Notes under the pieces: generated by a model
Told to the model about the DNA's origin: nothing
The model's database searches: none
Seen by the model: only the letters and a program-made list of their open reading frames with translations
Part shown: positions 1 through 7,950 of the stretch, one piece after another
How the letters are laid out: each line of letters starts with the position of its first letter
Numbering within the stretch: the stretch's first letter is position 1
Position numbers and translations under genes: made by a program
Source of the DNA: JBMOKU01 sp049324315
GTDB lineage: Bacteria; Bacillota; Clostridia; Peptostreptococcales; Thermotaleaceae
Assembly (NCBI GenBank): GCA_049324315.1
Contig: JBMOKU010000057.1
Location: forward strand, 1 to 64,000
Direction of reading: 5' to 3'
Length of the DNA: 64,000 nucleotides

Positions 1-158
1 CGCAATATAGTATATGAAAACGGATTGCTGAAACTTTCTGCATGACATAAAGCTGTAGGAAGAAGAATGTCGGAAAGCCGTGTGCGGGAGAATCGCATGC
101 ACGGTTTGATGAGGGGCGAATGAAAAAAAAAAATTTTTTTTTCATTCGCCTACTCTAT
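1..158 (+). mobile_element. 3' end of a group II intron (domains V and VI); the rest lies upstream of the window
   Basis: Positions 74-107 fold as a domain V hairpin: AGCCGTG pairs with CACGGTTT around a short purine loop, with the catalytic AGC near 76-78. Positions 112-150 form a long A/T-rich domain VI helix ending in CCTACTCTAT, with a candidate branch-point A about seven bases before a 3' end at 158 (intron ends in AT). No reverse transcriptase reading frame is visible in 1-73, so the ORF, if present, is before the window. The element sits between genes, just ahead of the MutS2-like gene. The boundary at 158 is inferred from the family pattern. Confidence 0.72.
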
Positions 159-196
159 AATAACTAGGAGATTATGGTTTTGATAGGAGGGAAAGT

Positions 197-232
197 ATGT
201 CGGAATTAAGACGAAAAGCTGTGGGAATATAA
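197..232 (+). CDS. possible 11-codon leader peptide or gene remnant
   Basis: An ATG at 197 is preceded by a strong AGGAGGG Shine-Dalgarno at a good distance and opens an 11-residue frame (MSELRRKAVGI) that stops at 232, ten bases before the ribosome-binding site of the next gene. It could be a leader peptide or the stub of a gene disrupted near the intron insertion. There is no similarity evidence. Confidence 0.25.
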   Translation: MSELRRKAVGI

Positions 233-257
233 AACAATCTTAAGGAGGTTAAAAGAC

Positions 258-2225
258 GTGAACGAAACCGCAATCAAATTATTGGAATATGATAAGATTA
301 AAGAAAATGCCGCAGGATATGCTATTTCCGAAAAGGCAAAAGAAATGATCAAAAAACTCCATCCTTCCACAGACAGAGAGCTTATTGAAGGGTGGCAGGA
401 GGAAACCACCGAAGCTAGGATGATTGTTGATGCAAGATCCAGTGTGCCCCTGGATAGCTTAACGGGAATAGAAAAGGTCATGGGCAAGCTTGGAAAAGGA
501 AGTGTTTTACAGCCTGATGAGCTGATGACCGTTTCAAAGCTGCTGGAGAGTGTAAAAAGGATTAAAAAATATATGGAAGGTATGCAAAGTATTGCACCAC
601 GGGTCAGCAGCTATGCCTTGTCCATGTTTGAATTAGAGGAGGTAGCTGAAGAAATTGATCGATGTATACGACATGGAAGGGTGGATGATAAAGCCAGTTC
701 TGAGTTATCCAAAATCAGGAAGAGGATAGGGATTGCAGAAGACAGGATCAAACAGAAGCTGGACAGCATTCTTAGATCTCCCGTGTATGCAGATTGCATC
801 CAAGATGCTGTTGTCAGCATGCGGGATAATCGATTTGTCATTCCCGTGAAAAAAGAATATCGCAGGAATATAGATGGAAATGTAATGGACACATCCTCCA
901 GTGGGTCGACGATTTTTGTTGAGCCGGAAGCTGTTCGAAAGCTGCAGGATGAACTGAATATGCTTAGATTAGAAGAAGAAAATGAGGTGTACAGGATACT
1001 CTCAAGCCTTACGAATCTGGTGGAAACCCATTGGCGTGAAGTATCGATTAATATTGAAGGAATGGCTCAATATGATTTTCTGATCGCAAAGGGAAAATAT
1101 AGTAGAGCATTGGACTGTTATCCTATAGAGATTGATGACCGATATGATATTACGGTTATTCAAGGAAGACATCCTTTAATAGCCCACGCTGCTGTGCCCC
1201 TGGACTTTGCCATTGGTCGAGGGTATAGGGCCCTAGTGATTACCGGGCCAAATACAGGCGGAAAGACGGTGGCCCTTAAGACAGTAGGTTTGCTTACCAT
1301 GATGGTGCAGTCAGGTCTTCATGTACCTGTGGCAAAAGGAAGCCGGTTTGCCATATTTAAAGACATTTTGGTTGATATCGGCGATGGACAGAGTATTGAA
1401 CAATCCCTTAGTACCTTCTCCTCCCATATCAAAAACATTTCGTATATCCTTGAAGCTGCAAGCAAAGATTCTCTGGTTATCGTAGATGAATTGGGGGCAG
1501 GTACGGAACCAGGTGAAGGAACGGGATTAGCCATTGCTGTTCTAGAGGAAATCTTCAAAAAGGGAGCGACACTGCTTGCCACCACCCATTACAGCGAGAT
1601 CAAAGGTTTTGCCGATGAAAAAGAGGGTTTTGAAAACGGAAGTATGGAATTTGATGTCAATACCTTAAAGCCTCTTTATAAACTGAAAATTGGTAAGCCT
1701 GGAGAAAGCAATGCATTCCTTATAGCCCTTCGATTGGGTATTGACCCAAAGATTGTTGAAAGAGCCCATGAAGTTACCTATAAGGAAAGGAAAAGCTATA
1801 AAGATGTTTGTAACGGACCGGCGACGGCTGTGATAGAGAAATCTATAGAAGAAGAGAAACGGATTGAACCTACCCAGGAATATACTTCATTACGTATAAA
1901 AAAGGAAAAAATCCAAAAACAGAAGATGGAGCCTAGCTTCAAAATAGGAGACTGTGTCTTTATCAGTAGTATGAAGCGAACAGGAATTGTTTGCGAATCG
2001 GAAAACAGTAAGGGTGAAGTAGGGATCATGGTCATGAAAAAGAAGCTGAAAATCAACAAAAAGAGATTAACCTTGCATATTGATGGCAGCGAACTCTATC
2101 CTGATGATTATGATATGGATATTGTACTGGAAAGTAAAGAAAATCGGAAGAAAAAGCACATCATGAACAGAAAGTATGTAAAGGGTTTGACCATTGAAAA
2201 GGTAAAGGGAACTAATGAGATTTAG
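258..2225 (+). CDS. MutS2-like DNA-binding ATPase lacking the Smr nuclease domain
   Basis: 655 residues from a GTG start with AAGGAGG eight bases upstream. The N-terminal half is a helical core/clamp region with coiled-coil segments. The ATPase has Walker A GPNTGGKT (residues 330-337), an STFSSH signature and Walker B LVIVDELGAGTEPGEG. A basic KOW-like segment follows (about 555-600). Canonical MutS2 is roughly 780 residues and ends in an Smr domain used in ribosome-collision rescue and recombination control; here the protein stops just after the KOW-like region, so the Smr nuclease is absent. It may be a shorter MutS2 paralog or a truncation. A hairpin terminator follows, so it is probably a single-gene unit. 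Confidence 0.85.
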   Translation: MNETAIKLLEYDKIKENAAGYAISEKAKEMIKKLHPSTDRELIEGWQEETTEARMIVDARSSVPLDSLTGIEKVMGKLGKGSVLQPDELMTVSKLLESVKRIKKYMEGMQSIAPRVSSYALSMFELEEVAEEIDRCIRHGRVDDKASSELSKIRKRIGIAEDRIKQKLDSILRSPVYADCIQDAVVSMRDNRFVIPVKKEYRRNIDGNVMDTSSSGSTIFVEPEAVRKLQDELNMLRLEEENEVYRILSSLTNLVETHWREVSINIEGMAQYDFLIAKGKYSRALDCYPIEIDDRYDITVIQGRHPLIAHAAVPLDFAIGRGYRALVITGPNTGGKTVALKTVGLLTMMVQSGLHVPVAKGSRFAIFKDILVDIGDGQSIEQSLSTFSSHIKNISYILEAASKDSLVIVDELGAGTEPGEGTGLAIAVLEEIFKKGATLLATTHYSEIKGFADEKEGFENGSMEFDVNTLKPLYKLKIGKPGESNAFLIALRLGIDPKIVERAHEVTYKERKSYKDVCNGPATAVIEKSIEEEKRIEPTQEYTSLRIKKEKIQKQKMEPSFKIGDCVFISSMKRTGIVCESENSKGEVGIMVMKKKLKINKKRLTLHIDGSELYPDDYDMDIVLESKENRKKKHIMNRKYVKGLTIEKVKGTNEI

Positions 2226-2256
2226 TCATATAGAGAAAAACGGGAACTAAATTTAA

Positions 2257-2290
2257 AAGACCTGAGGGACGATAGTTCCTCTCAGGTCTT
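2257..2290 (+). terminator. hairpin terminator after the MutS2-like gene
   Basis: Arms AAGACCTGAG and CTCAGGTCTT are separated by a short loop and followed by only a weak T tract. Placed 30 bases after the stop codon. Confidence 0.6.
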
Positions 2291-2326
2291 ACTTGGCACG
2301 CAAAGCTTTTGGGAGAACAAGACTAG

Positions 2327-2345
2327 GGGCGAACATTGTTCGCCC
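2327..2345. repeat. short GC-rich palindrome of REP type
   Basis: GGGCGAACA and TGTTCGCCC are separated by one base in an otherwise AT-rich gap, preceded by TAG. A similar TAGGGG-plus-palindrome unit occurs at 58353-58377. The two are probably members of one dispersed intergenic repeat family. Confidence 0.45.
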
Positions 2346-2356
2346 GATTTGCTCTA

Positions 2357-2680
2357 TCAACCATCAATGTTGTAATCATACTGCCACTGGATAGAAGGGT
2401 ATTTTTTCAGGAATTGTTCGACGTTGTCAATAAAATGGCCAATATCCTGTTTGGGAAGAAAAATATAGTTTGAGGAGTCCATTTGAAAAGTAGACATTCG
2501 GATTTTAGGTGTATCATCTTGAAACTGATAAACCAACTGCCAATTTGCATCTTTTTTTACAGCAAAACGGTTATATATCTGAATGATATGATGTAAAAAT
2601 TCATTTTCATTTAAATTTTGAGCCGGTATGCTGGAATTGAAATGGGTAAAATTCAATTTTACAATTTCTTGATGAGCCAT
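2357..2680 (-). CDS. hypothetical protein, 107 residues
   Basis: Minus-strand frame. An ATG at 2689 sits right on the AGGGGG ribosome-binding sequence, while the ATG at 2680 has normal spacing, so 2680 is the better start. The product is soluble and rich in aromatic residues and Asn/Gln, with no signal peptide, membrane segment or metal motif that I recognise. It is transcribed towards the MutS2-like gene and stands alone. Function unknown. Confidence 0.6.
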   Translation of the reverse strand: MAHQEIVKLNFTHFNSSIPAQNLNENEFLHHIIQIYNRFAVKKDANWQLVYQFQDDTPKIRMSTFQMDSSNYIFLPKQDIGHFIDNVEQFLKKYPSIQWQYDYNIDG

Positions 2681-2689
2681 AGTTGGCAT

Positions 2690-3311
2690 CCCCCTTTTTC
2701 ATGATCTATAAGATGTTTTTTCTAATACAAGAGTATTCATGAAGACAATCATTTGACACCAAAAATTCATAAAAAAATTAGCAAAACATTACAAAAAATA
2801 TACACTAAGTTGATAATTGGTATCATCTTGCCTATGAATGGCGGTCTTCCTCATTGAACCTATAAGTATAACAATCCCTCAGCATGTTTTACTATGGATA
2901 TATATTATTATATATTTAAGCACAAAATACTGCGTTGTTCAATATATAAATTTATTTTCTTGAATAGAATATTTTGTTTGTTGAAATTAACGTAAAAATA
3001 GCAAAAAATAATAATGTTGTTCTCTATAGTGAAACTTATTCCTTAAATGAGGAAATTTACATTCGGAAAGGGTGGGGTGGAACTTTCTCTTCAGACAGAT
3101 TTGTCTATATGTTTTATTCATTATAAAAATGTGACAAAAAACTACAGAATTTCTTTACCATTACCTGTTATCTGATATAAAATATAGGAGGATATGACAA
3201 ATTTACTATAATGAATGGACAGGTGACGTCATTGTAGTATAATATGATATACGGTACGTAGAGAAAATAGACAGGATTAGGATAAGATGTGTTTTTGATG
3301 GAGGGAATTCG
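2690..3311. other. about 620 bp AT-rich gap
   Basis: Very AT-rich with no credible reading frame on either strand. It must carry the promoter of the minus-strand hypothetical gene and that of the response regulator. Only the latter (3216-3243) is recognisable. I found no riboswitch or tRNA pattern. Confidence 0.6.
3216..3243 (+). promoter_or_regulatory. sigma-A-type promoter of the receiver-STAS gene
   Basis: TGGACA (3216-3221), 16-base spacer, TATAAT (3238-3243), about 70 bases before the start codon. Confidence 0.55.
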
Positions 3312-4022
3312 ATGGCAAGAGTACTCGTTGCAGATGATTCTGCGTTTATAAGAAAAAATCTAAAGATGGTTTTTTCTCAGGGTGGGCATACTGTAGTGGC
3401 AGAAGCCACCAGCGGTTATGAAACTTTCACTGAATATGAACGTACGAAGCCGGATCTGGTAACCATGGATATCACGATGCCGGCTATGAACGGAATCGAA
3501 ACGACAAAAAAGATATTGGCAAAGTATCCTGAAGCCAATATTGTTGTTATCAGTGCTATGGATCAAAAAAAGATGGTCTTTGACGCCATTGAGAGCGGCG
3601 CCAAGCATTATATTATCAAACCTATTACGGCAGAAAAAGTTTTAAATATTACGGATGACGTACTGCAGCGCAGCAATTATGAGGGTGAAAAGAGATATTC
3701 CATGCTCAGATATATCGGTGGCGGTAAAATGCCTTTTTCCATACAAAACATCAATGGTTTGTTTAATATTCTTCTCCATTCCAATATTAACATAGAAAAT
3801 ATTCAGGATTTGATTCGGGCGATGAAAGGTTTCTTGGTTATTCGTCCTATAAGGGTTGTCATGGACTTTTCCGAGCTAATGACACTGGATGACTACTTAT
3901 TAGATAAATTTTCAGAGATTGCAGAGTATATAAGAGATAATGGCGGCGAGTTTAAAGGGACCACCAATGATCTACTGTTAATCCAAAGAGCAAAGGAAAA
4001 AGGCAGCAGGTTGTTTGAATAA
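3312..4022 (+). CDS. CheY-like receiver fused to a STAS-like domain
   Basis: 236 residues with a GGAGGG ribosome-binding site. Residues 1-120 are a response-regulator receiver: acidic pair DDS near residue 7, phosphoacceptor Asp in LVTMDITMPAMNG, conserved Thr/Ser in VVISAMD and Lys in YIIKPI. Residues from about 135 on resemble a STAS (anti-anti-sigma) fold: a beta strand VVMDFSELMTLDDYLL, then a helix and GGEFKGT. STAS domains typically bind serine kinases or sigma-control partners, so this protein could couple phosphorelay input to partner switching. It has no DNA-binding domain and no adjacent kinase gene. The receiver is certain; the STAS call is from fold-like pattern only. Confidence 0.75.
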   Translation: MARVLVADDSAFIRKNLKMVFSQGGHTVVAEATSGYETFTEYERTKPDLVTMDITMPAMNGIETTKKILAKYPEANIVVISAMDQKKMVFDAIESGAKHYIIKPITAEKVLNITDDVLQRSNYEGEKRYSMLRYIGGGKMPFSIQNINGLFNILLHSNINIENIQDLIRAMKGFLVIRPIRVVMDFSELMTLDDYLLDKFSEIAEYIRDNGGEFKGTTNDLLLIQRAKEKGSRLFE

Positions 4023-4079
4023 AATTGATTGAATACAGATATTCTGTGGATTTTGGGAGATAATAATTCTTGAAATGCT

Positions 4080-4108
4080 TTGACAGGATTTGTGAGAAAT
4101 ATTATAAT
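4080..4108 (+). promoter_or_regulatory. consensus promoter of asnS
   Basis: TTGACA (4080-4085), exactly 17 bases, TATAAT (4103-4108). This implies a leader of roughly 150 bases before asnS. No T-box core sequence (GGTGGTACC type) is present in it. Confidence 0.8.
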
Positions 4109-4262
4109 ATGGAGTGAATACAACATATGCAAAGACAATGATGAGAAGAGTAAATAGAGGGTATTGTCTCAACCATTCAACCATTCATCCTTTCGTCCCT
4201 TGATATGAGGTGATGGAAGGTTTTTTTAGCAAAATTTTTGAGAAGAAAGAGGAGGAAAGAGC

Positions 4263-5654
4263 GTGAAAAGTACAACCATTAAAGAGCTGTACAGGGAATC
4301 TGGTAAGTTCTTAAATCAAAGGATTACCATAGCCGGATGGGTACGAACACTTCGAGCATCAAAAAACTTTGGATTTATTGAGATTAATGATGGAAGCTTT
4401 TTTAAGAATCTACAGATTGTGTTTGAAGAAAATCTGGAGAATTTTAAGGATGTATCCAAATTGAGTATCAGTACGGCCATTGTTGTAGAAGGAATATTGG
4501 TAGAGACGCCTAATGCAAAGCAGCCCTTCGAGTTAAAGGCTGAGAAAATAGAAGTTGAAGGACATTCTGATCTGGATTATCCACTGCAAAAGAAAAAGCA
4601 TTCTTTGGAGTTTTTGAGAGAAATTGCGCACTTAAGACCACGAAGTAATACATTCTCAGCAGTTTTTAGGGTACGATCCTTGGCGGCGTATGCAATCCAT
4701 AAGTTCTTCCAGGAAAGAGGATTTGTCTATGTACATACCCCAATTATCACCGGAAGTGATGCTGAAGGTGCAGGTGCAATGTTTAGAGTATCAACGCTGG
4801 ATTTTAAGGACACACCGTTAACAGAAGAAGGTCATATTGATTTTGCAAAGGATTTCTTTGGAAAGGAAACCAATCTAACGGTAAGTGGACAATTGGAAGC
4901 AGAATGTTATGCACTAGCATTTTCCAATGTATATACCTTTGGTCCAACCTTTAGAGCAGAAAACTCAAACACAGCCAGACATGCTGCGGAGTTCTGGATG
5001 ATCGAGCCTGAGGTTGCATTTGCAGACTTGAGTGACAATATGGAACTGGCAGAAGACATGCTAAAATACGTTATTCGCTACGTGCTGGAAAATGCTCCGG
5101 AAGAAATGGAATTTTTCAATGCATTCATTGATAAAAACCTGCTGGAGAGACTGAATAATATCGTGAGCTCTGACTTTGGAAAAGTGACGTACACAGAAGC
5201 TGTAGATATACTCATCAAATCAGGACAGCAGTTTGAGTTCCCGGTAGAGTGGGGCTGTGATCTGCAAACAGAGCATGAACGATATTTGACTGAAAAAGTA
5301 TATGAAAAGCCTGTATTTGTCGTTAACTATCCGAAAGAGATTAAGGCATTCTATATGAGGCTCAATGATGATGATAAGACTGTGGCGGCCATGGACCTCC
5401 TTGTTCCGGGTGTTGGAGAAATCATCGGTGGCAGCCAAAGAGAAGAAAGATTGGATGTATTAGAGGCTAGAATGAAGGCGTGCGGTTTAAATCTAGATGA
5501 TTATTGGTGGTATTTAGACCTGAGAAAATACGGTGGAACAAAACATGCAGGCTATGGTCTAGGTTTTGAAAGATTGATCATGTATATTACAGGAATCTCT
5601 AACATCAGAGATGTTGTGCCTTTCCCAAGAACAGTAAAAAATGCAGAGTTTTAG
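4263..5654 (+). CDS. asnS: asparagine--tRNA ligase
   Basis: 463 residues, GTG start with GAGGAGG. Class IIb aminoacyl-tRNA synthetase: an N-terminal OB-fold anticodon-binding domain (ITIAGWVRTLRASKNFGFIEINDGS), then the catalytic domain with motif 2 (FGPTFRAENSNTARHAAEFWMIEPE) and C-terminal motif 3 (GYGLGFERLIMYITG). Length and sequence fit AsnRS rather than AspRS, which would carry a large insertion. It charges tRNA-Asn in the cytoplasm. Single-gene unit between a consensus promoter and a hairpin terminator. Confidence 0.96.
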   Translation: MKSTTIKELYRESGKFLNQRITIAGWVRTLRASKNFGFIEINDGSFFKNLQIVFEENLENFKDVSKLSISTAIVVEGILVETPNAKQPFELKAEKIEVEGHSDLDYPLQKKKHSLEFLREIAHLRPRSNTFSAVFRVRSLAAYAIHKFFQERGFVYVHTPIITGSDAEGAGAMFRVSTLDFKDTPLTEEGHIDFAKDFFGKETNLTVSGQLEAECYALAFSNVYTFGPTFRAENSNTARHAAEFWMIEPEVAFADLSDNMELAEDMLKYVIRYVLENAPEEMEFFNAFIDKNLLERLNNIVSSDFGKVTYTEAVDILIKSGQQFEFPVEWGCDLQTEHERYLTEKVYEKPVFVVNYPKEIKAFYMRLNDDDKTVAAMDLLVPGVGEIIGGSQREERLDVLEARMKACGLNLDDYWWYLDLRKYGGTKHAGYGLGFERLIMYITGISNIRDVVPFPRTVKNAEF

Positions 5655-5662
5655 TATAATAA

Positions 5663-5690
5663 AAAGGGTGCCTTTTAGAGGGCATCCTTT
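5663..5690 (+). terminator. terminator between asnS and the convergent GGDEF/HD-GYP gene
   Basis: AAGGGTGCC pairs with GGCATCCTT (one G-U) and is followed by T-rich sequence. It lies between convergent genes and may serve both. Confidence 0.7.
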
Positions 5691-5699
5691 CATTTATTA

Positions 5700-7679
5700 T
5701 CAAATGATGGCGAAAAACTTTTCTACAAGATAGGGATCAAATTGAGTTCCGGCACACTTTTGGATCTCCGCTAAGGCTTCTTCTTTACTTCGTGCCAGGC
5801 AGTAAGGACGATTATGGAGCATAACGTCATAGGCATCAATGATGGTAATAATCCTTGAAATGATGGGAATCTCATCTTCTTTTAGACCCCGTGGATATCC
5901 TTTGCCATCCCAACGTTCATGATGGGAAAGAATATATTCACCAATGGTGCCCATGTTAATGGAAGACATCATAATATGATACCCTATTTCCGTATGCTTC
6001 TTCATGATCTCCCACTCTTTTTCCGTCAATTTTCCCGGTTTGCACAGTATGCTGTCCGGAATGGCAATCTTTCCAATATCATGCATGACGGCAGCCAGGC
6101 TTAATTCATCCAGCTGACTGTCGGAAAGATGGATGGCTTTCCCCAGTTTGAGGGAGAGGCTCTTTATTCTTTCGCCATGTTCCTTTGTTTCCATGGTCTT
6201 TTCTTCCAGTGTGGCCTGGAGCGAGGATATGATGGTACTACGAACACTTTTGCTTTCATTAAGCTTATTTTTATACATCCTGTCATCGGCATCTTTCAAG
6301 AGCTGACTAACGGTTGTATTGTCAGATCGTTTTGTGGCATAACCCAGGGCGATACTGGGCTGAATGGGCTTGCCTTCTGCTAGTGAACAGAGCTTCCGTA
6401 TGCGGTCGCAAATCTTCTTTGCACCTGCTTCGGTTGTCTTCTGGAGGATAATAGAAAACTCATCGCCACCGGTTCTGCAGATAATGTCATCCTTACGACA
6501 GGCCTTCATGAAAATACGCGTTATCTTCTGCAGCAATTCATCCCCTGCTTTGTGGCCAAAAGCATCGTTTGCCAACTTTAAACCATTCATATCCCCAATA
6601 ATAATGGTGAAAGGATATTCTTTTCTTTTGTCTAATCTCATTAACGTTTCATCATAAAACGCTCTGTTATAAAGTCCGGTGAGCTTATCGTGATAGCTCA
6701 TATGAATAATCTTTTCTTCTGCGATTTTACGAGAAGTAATATCTTGGGCAACGCCTTGAATTTCAAAAGGAATGCCATTCTTATAAATAAGACTGACATG
6801 GGTCTCTAAAACAATTTTATGACCATTTTTATTCTGTATTTGTATCTCGATGGGTTTTTCCAGATTATCAAGGGTATATTGAACATGATCCATGGTATAT
6901 AGCTGATTCTTGCGATCTGTAAGGAGAAGATCTGCAAAGTGCATATGTAAAAGTTCTTCTCTGGTGAAACCGGTAACTTGCTCACATGCATGATTAACAG
7001 AGGTCATGCGGCCGGTCAGATCATAGGTGTAGATAAGGGCGGATGCATTTTCAAACAATCCCCTATACCTTTCTTCGCTTTCTTTAAGCTTATCTGCCAG
7101 TTCCTTCTGTTCGGTGATATCTCGCAGAATACCTTTTTCGGCAATAGGGGTTCCGGATTCATCACGTTCCAGTACCAGCCATTCCTCAACCCAACGAATG
7201 TCTCCGTTTTTGCAGACAATGCGGTAGGCGTGCTTGAATTCATCAATATTCTGCTTTCTAATATGATAAACTCTTTCTTTGGCTTTCTTCAGATCTTCTT
7301 CATAAACGAAGTTCCAATAATCTTTTAAAGCTCCATGGTAAAAATCTTCCGGAGTATAACCAAACTGGGAGACATTGTTGGTGACAAACTTAGTTGGCAT
7401 GTCAGGTGTCAATGTCCATTCGAAAACCACGATGGAACTTCTTTCGATAATATCATAGGCCTGTTCAAGGGCCTTGGTTGACAATCTGAGCTTTTCCAGC
7501 GATTCTTCGGACTGCTTCATTGTAATCAGCATGCTATCCAGCAGTTTGTTTAAAGCTTTTGTCAACCCCCAAAGTCCATCATCCTCATCAATAGAGAATT
7601 CACATTGATAACCGGAATCTGTGATGGTATTTATCTTCTTTATGATGTCCTGGATTCTTCGGATATCGGTGTCATTCAC
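5700..7679 (-). CDS. PAS-PAS-GGDEF-HD-GYP cyclic-di-GMP turnover protein
   Basis: 659 residues from a GTG start with AGGAGG upstream. Order: N-terminal helical segment, PAS 1 (about 85-200, ending GILRDITEQKEL), PAS 2 (about 205-325, ending GVAQDITSRK), GGDEF domain (about 330-480) with intact active site RTGGDEF, and HD-GYP phosphodiesterase domain (about 490-659) with HDIGK and HHERWDGKGYP. The family makes (GGDEF) and degrades (HD-GYP) cyclic di-GMP; both catalytic motifs look intact, so either or both activities are possible. No transmembrane segment is visible, so sensing is probably cytoplasmic through the PAS domains. Confidence 0.93.
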   Translation of the reverse strand: MNDTDIRRIQDIIKKINTITDSGYQCEFSIDEDDGLWGLTKALNKLLDSMLITMKQSEESLEKLRLSTKALEQAYDIIERSSIVVFEWTLTPDMPTKFVTNNVSQFGYTPEDFYHGALKDYWNFVYEEDLKKAKERVYHIRKQNIDEFKHAYRIVCKNGDIRWVEEWLVLERDESGTPIAEKGILRDITEQKELADKLKESEERYRGLFENASALIYTYDLTGRMTSVNHACEQVTGFTREELLHMHFADLLLTDRKNQLYTMDHVQYTLDNLEKPIEIQIQNKNGHKIVLETHVSLIYKNGIPFEIQGVAQDITSRKIAEEKIIHMSYHDKLTGLYNRAFYDETLMRLDKRKEYPFTIIIGDMNGLKLANDAFGHKAGDELLQKITRIFMKACRKDDIICRTGGDEFSIILQKTTEAGAKKICDRIRKLCSLAEGKPIQPSIALGYATKRSDNTTVSQLLKDADDRMYKNKLNESKSVRSTIISSLQATLEEKTMETKEHGERIKSLSLKLGKAIHLSDSQLDELSLAAVMHDIGKIAIPDSILCKPGKLTEKEWEIMKKHTEIGYHIMMSSINMGTIGEYILSHHERWDGKGYPRGLKEDEIPIISRIITIIDAYDVMLHNRPYCLARSKEEALAEIQKCAGTQFDPYLVEKFFAII

Positions 7680-7893
7680 GGGGGAGCCTCCTGTAATGTT
7701 TTTATAGGTACAACGTATTTTTAAAGATATAAAAGTTCACAAAATATTAACAATATTTTATTTTCGCCTCGCGAATAAAAAAATCCTTCAAACAAAAAGC
7801 TTTTTGCACATAAAAAGTTAGGGAAAAACATGAAGGTTTCTGTAAAACACAGGAAGTTTTTCCTTTTTGTAACATGTAAGCGTACTGCTTTTA

Positions 7894-7902
7894 TGATATA
7901 AT
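7894..7902 (+). promoter_or_regulatory. extended -10 element of the ABC exporter gene
   Basis: TGATATAAT is an extended -10. Transcription would begin near 7909, after the in-frame ATGs at 7903 and 7906, which is why the start at 7951 was chosen for the next gene. Confidence 0.5.
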
Positions 7903-7950
7903 ATGATGGTTAGAGAACCGAAACAATTTTTCCGAAAGGGGAAATGCAGT

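Noticed and set aside
4109..4262. An Asn T-box in the asnS leader
   Set aside because: The roughly 150-base leader lacks the GGTGGTACC-type core and a terminator-antiterminator pair.
7680..7902. A cyclic-di-GMP riboswitch upstream of the GGDEF/HD-GYP gene
   Set aside because: The conserved GEMM sequence blocks are not present on either strand.
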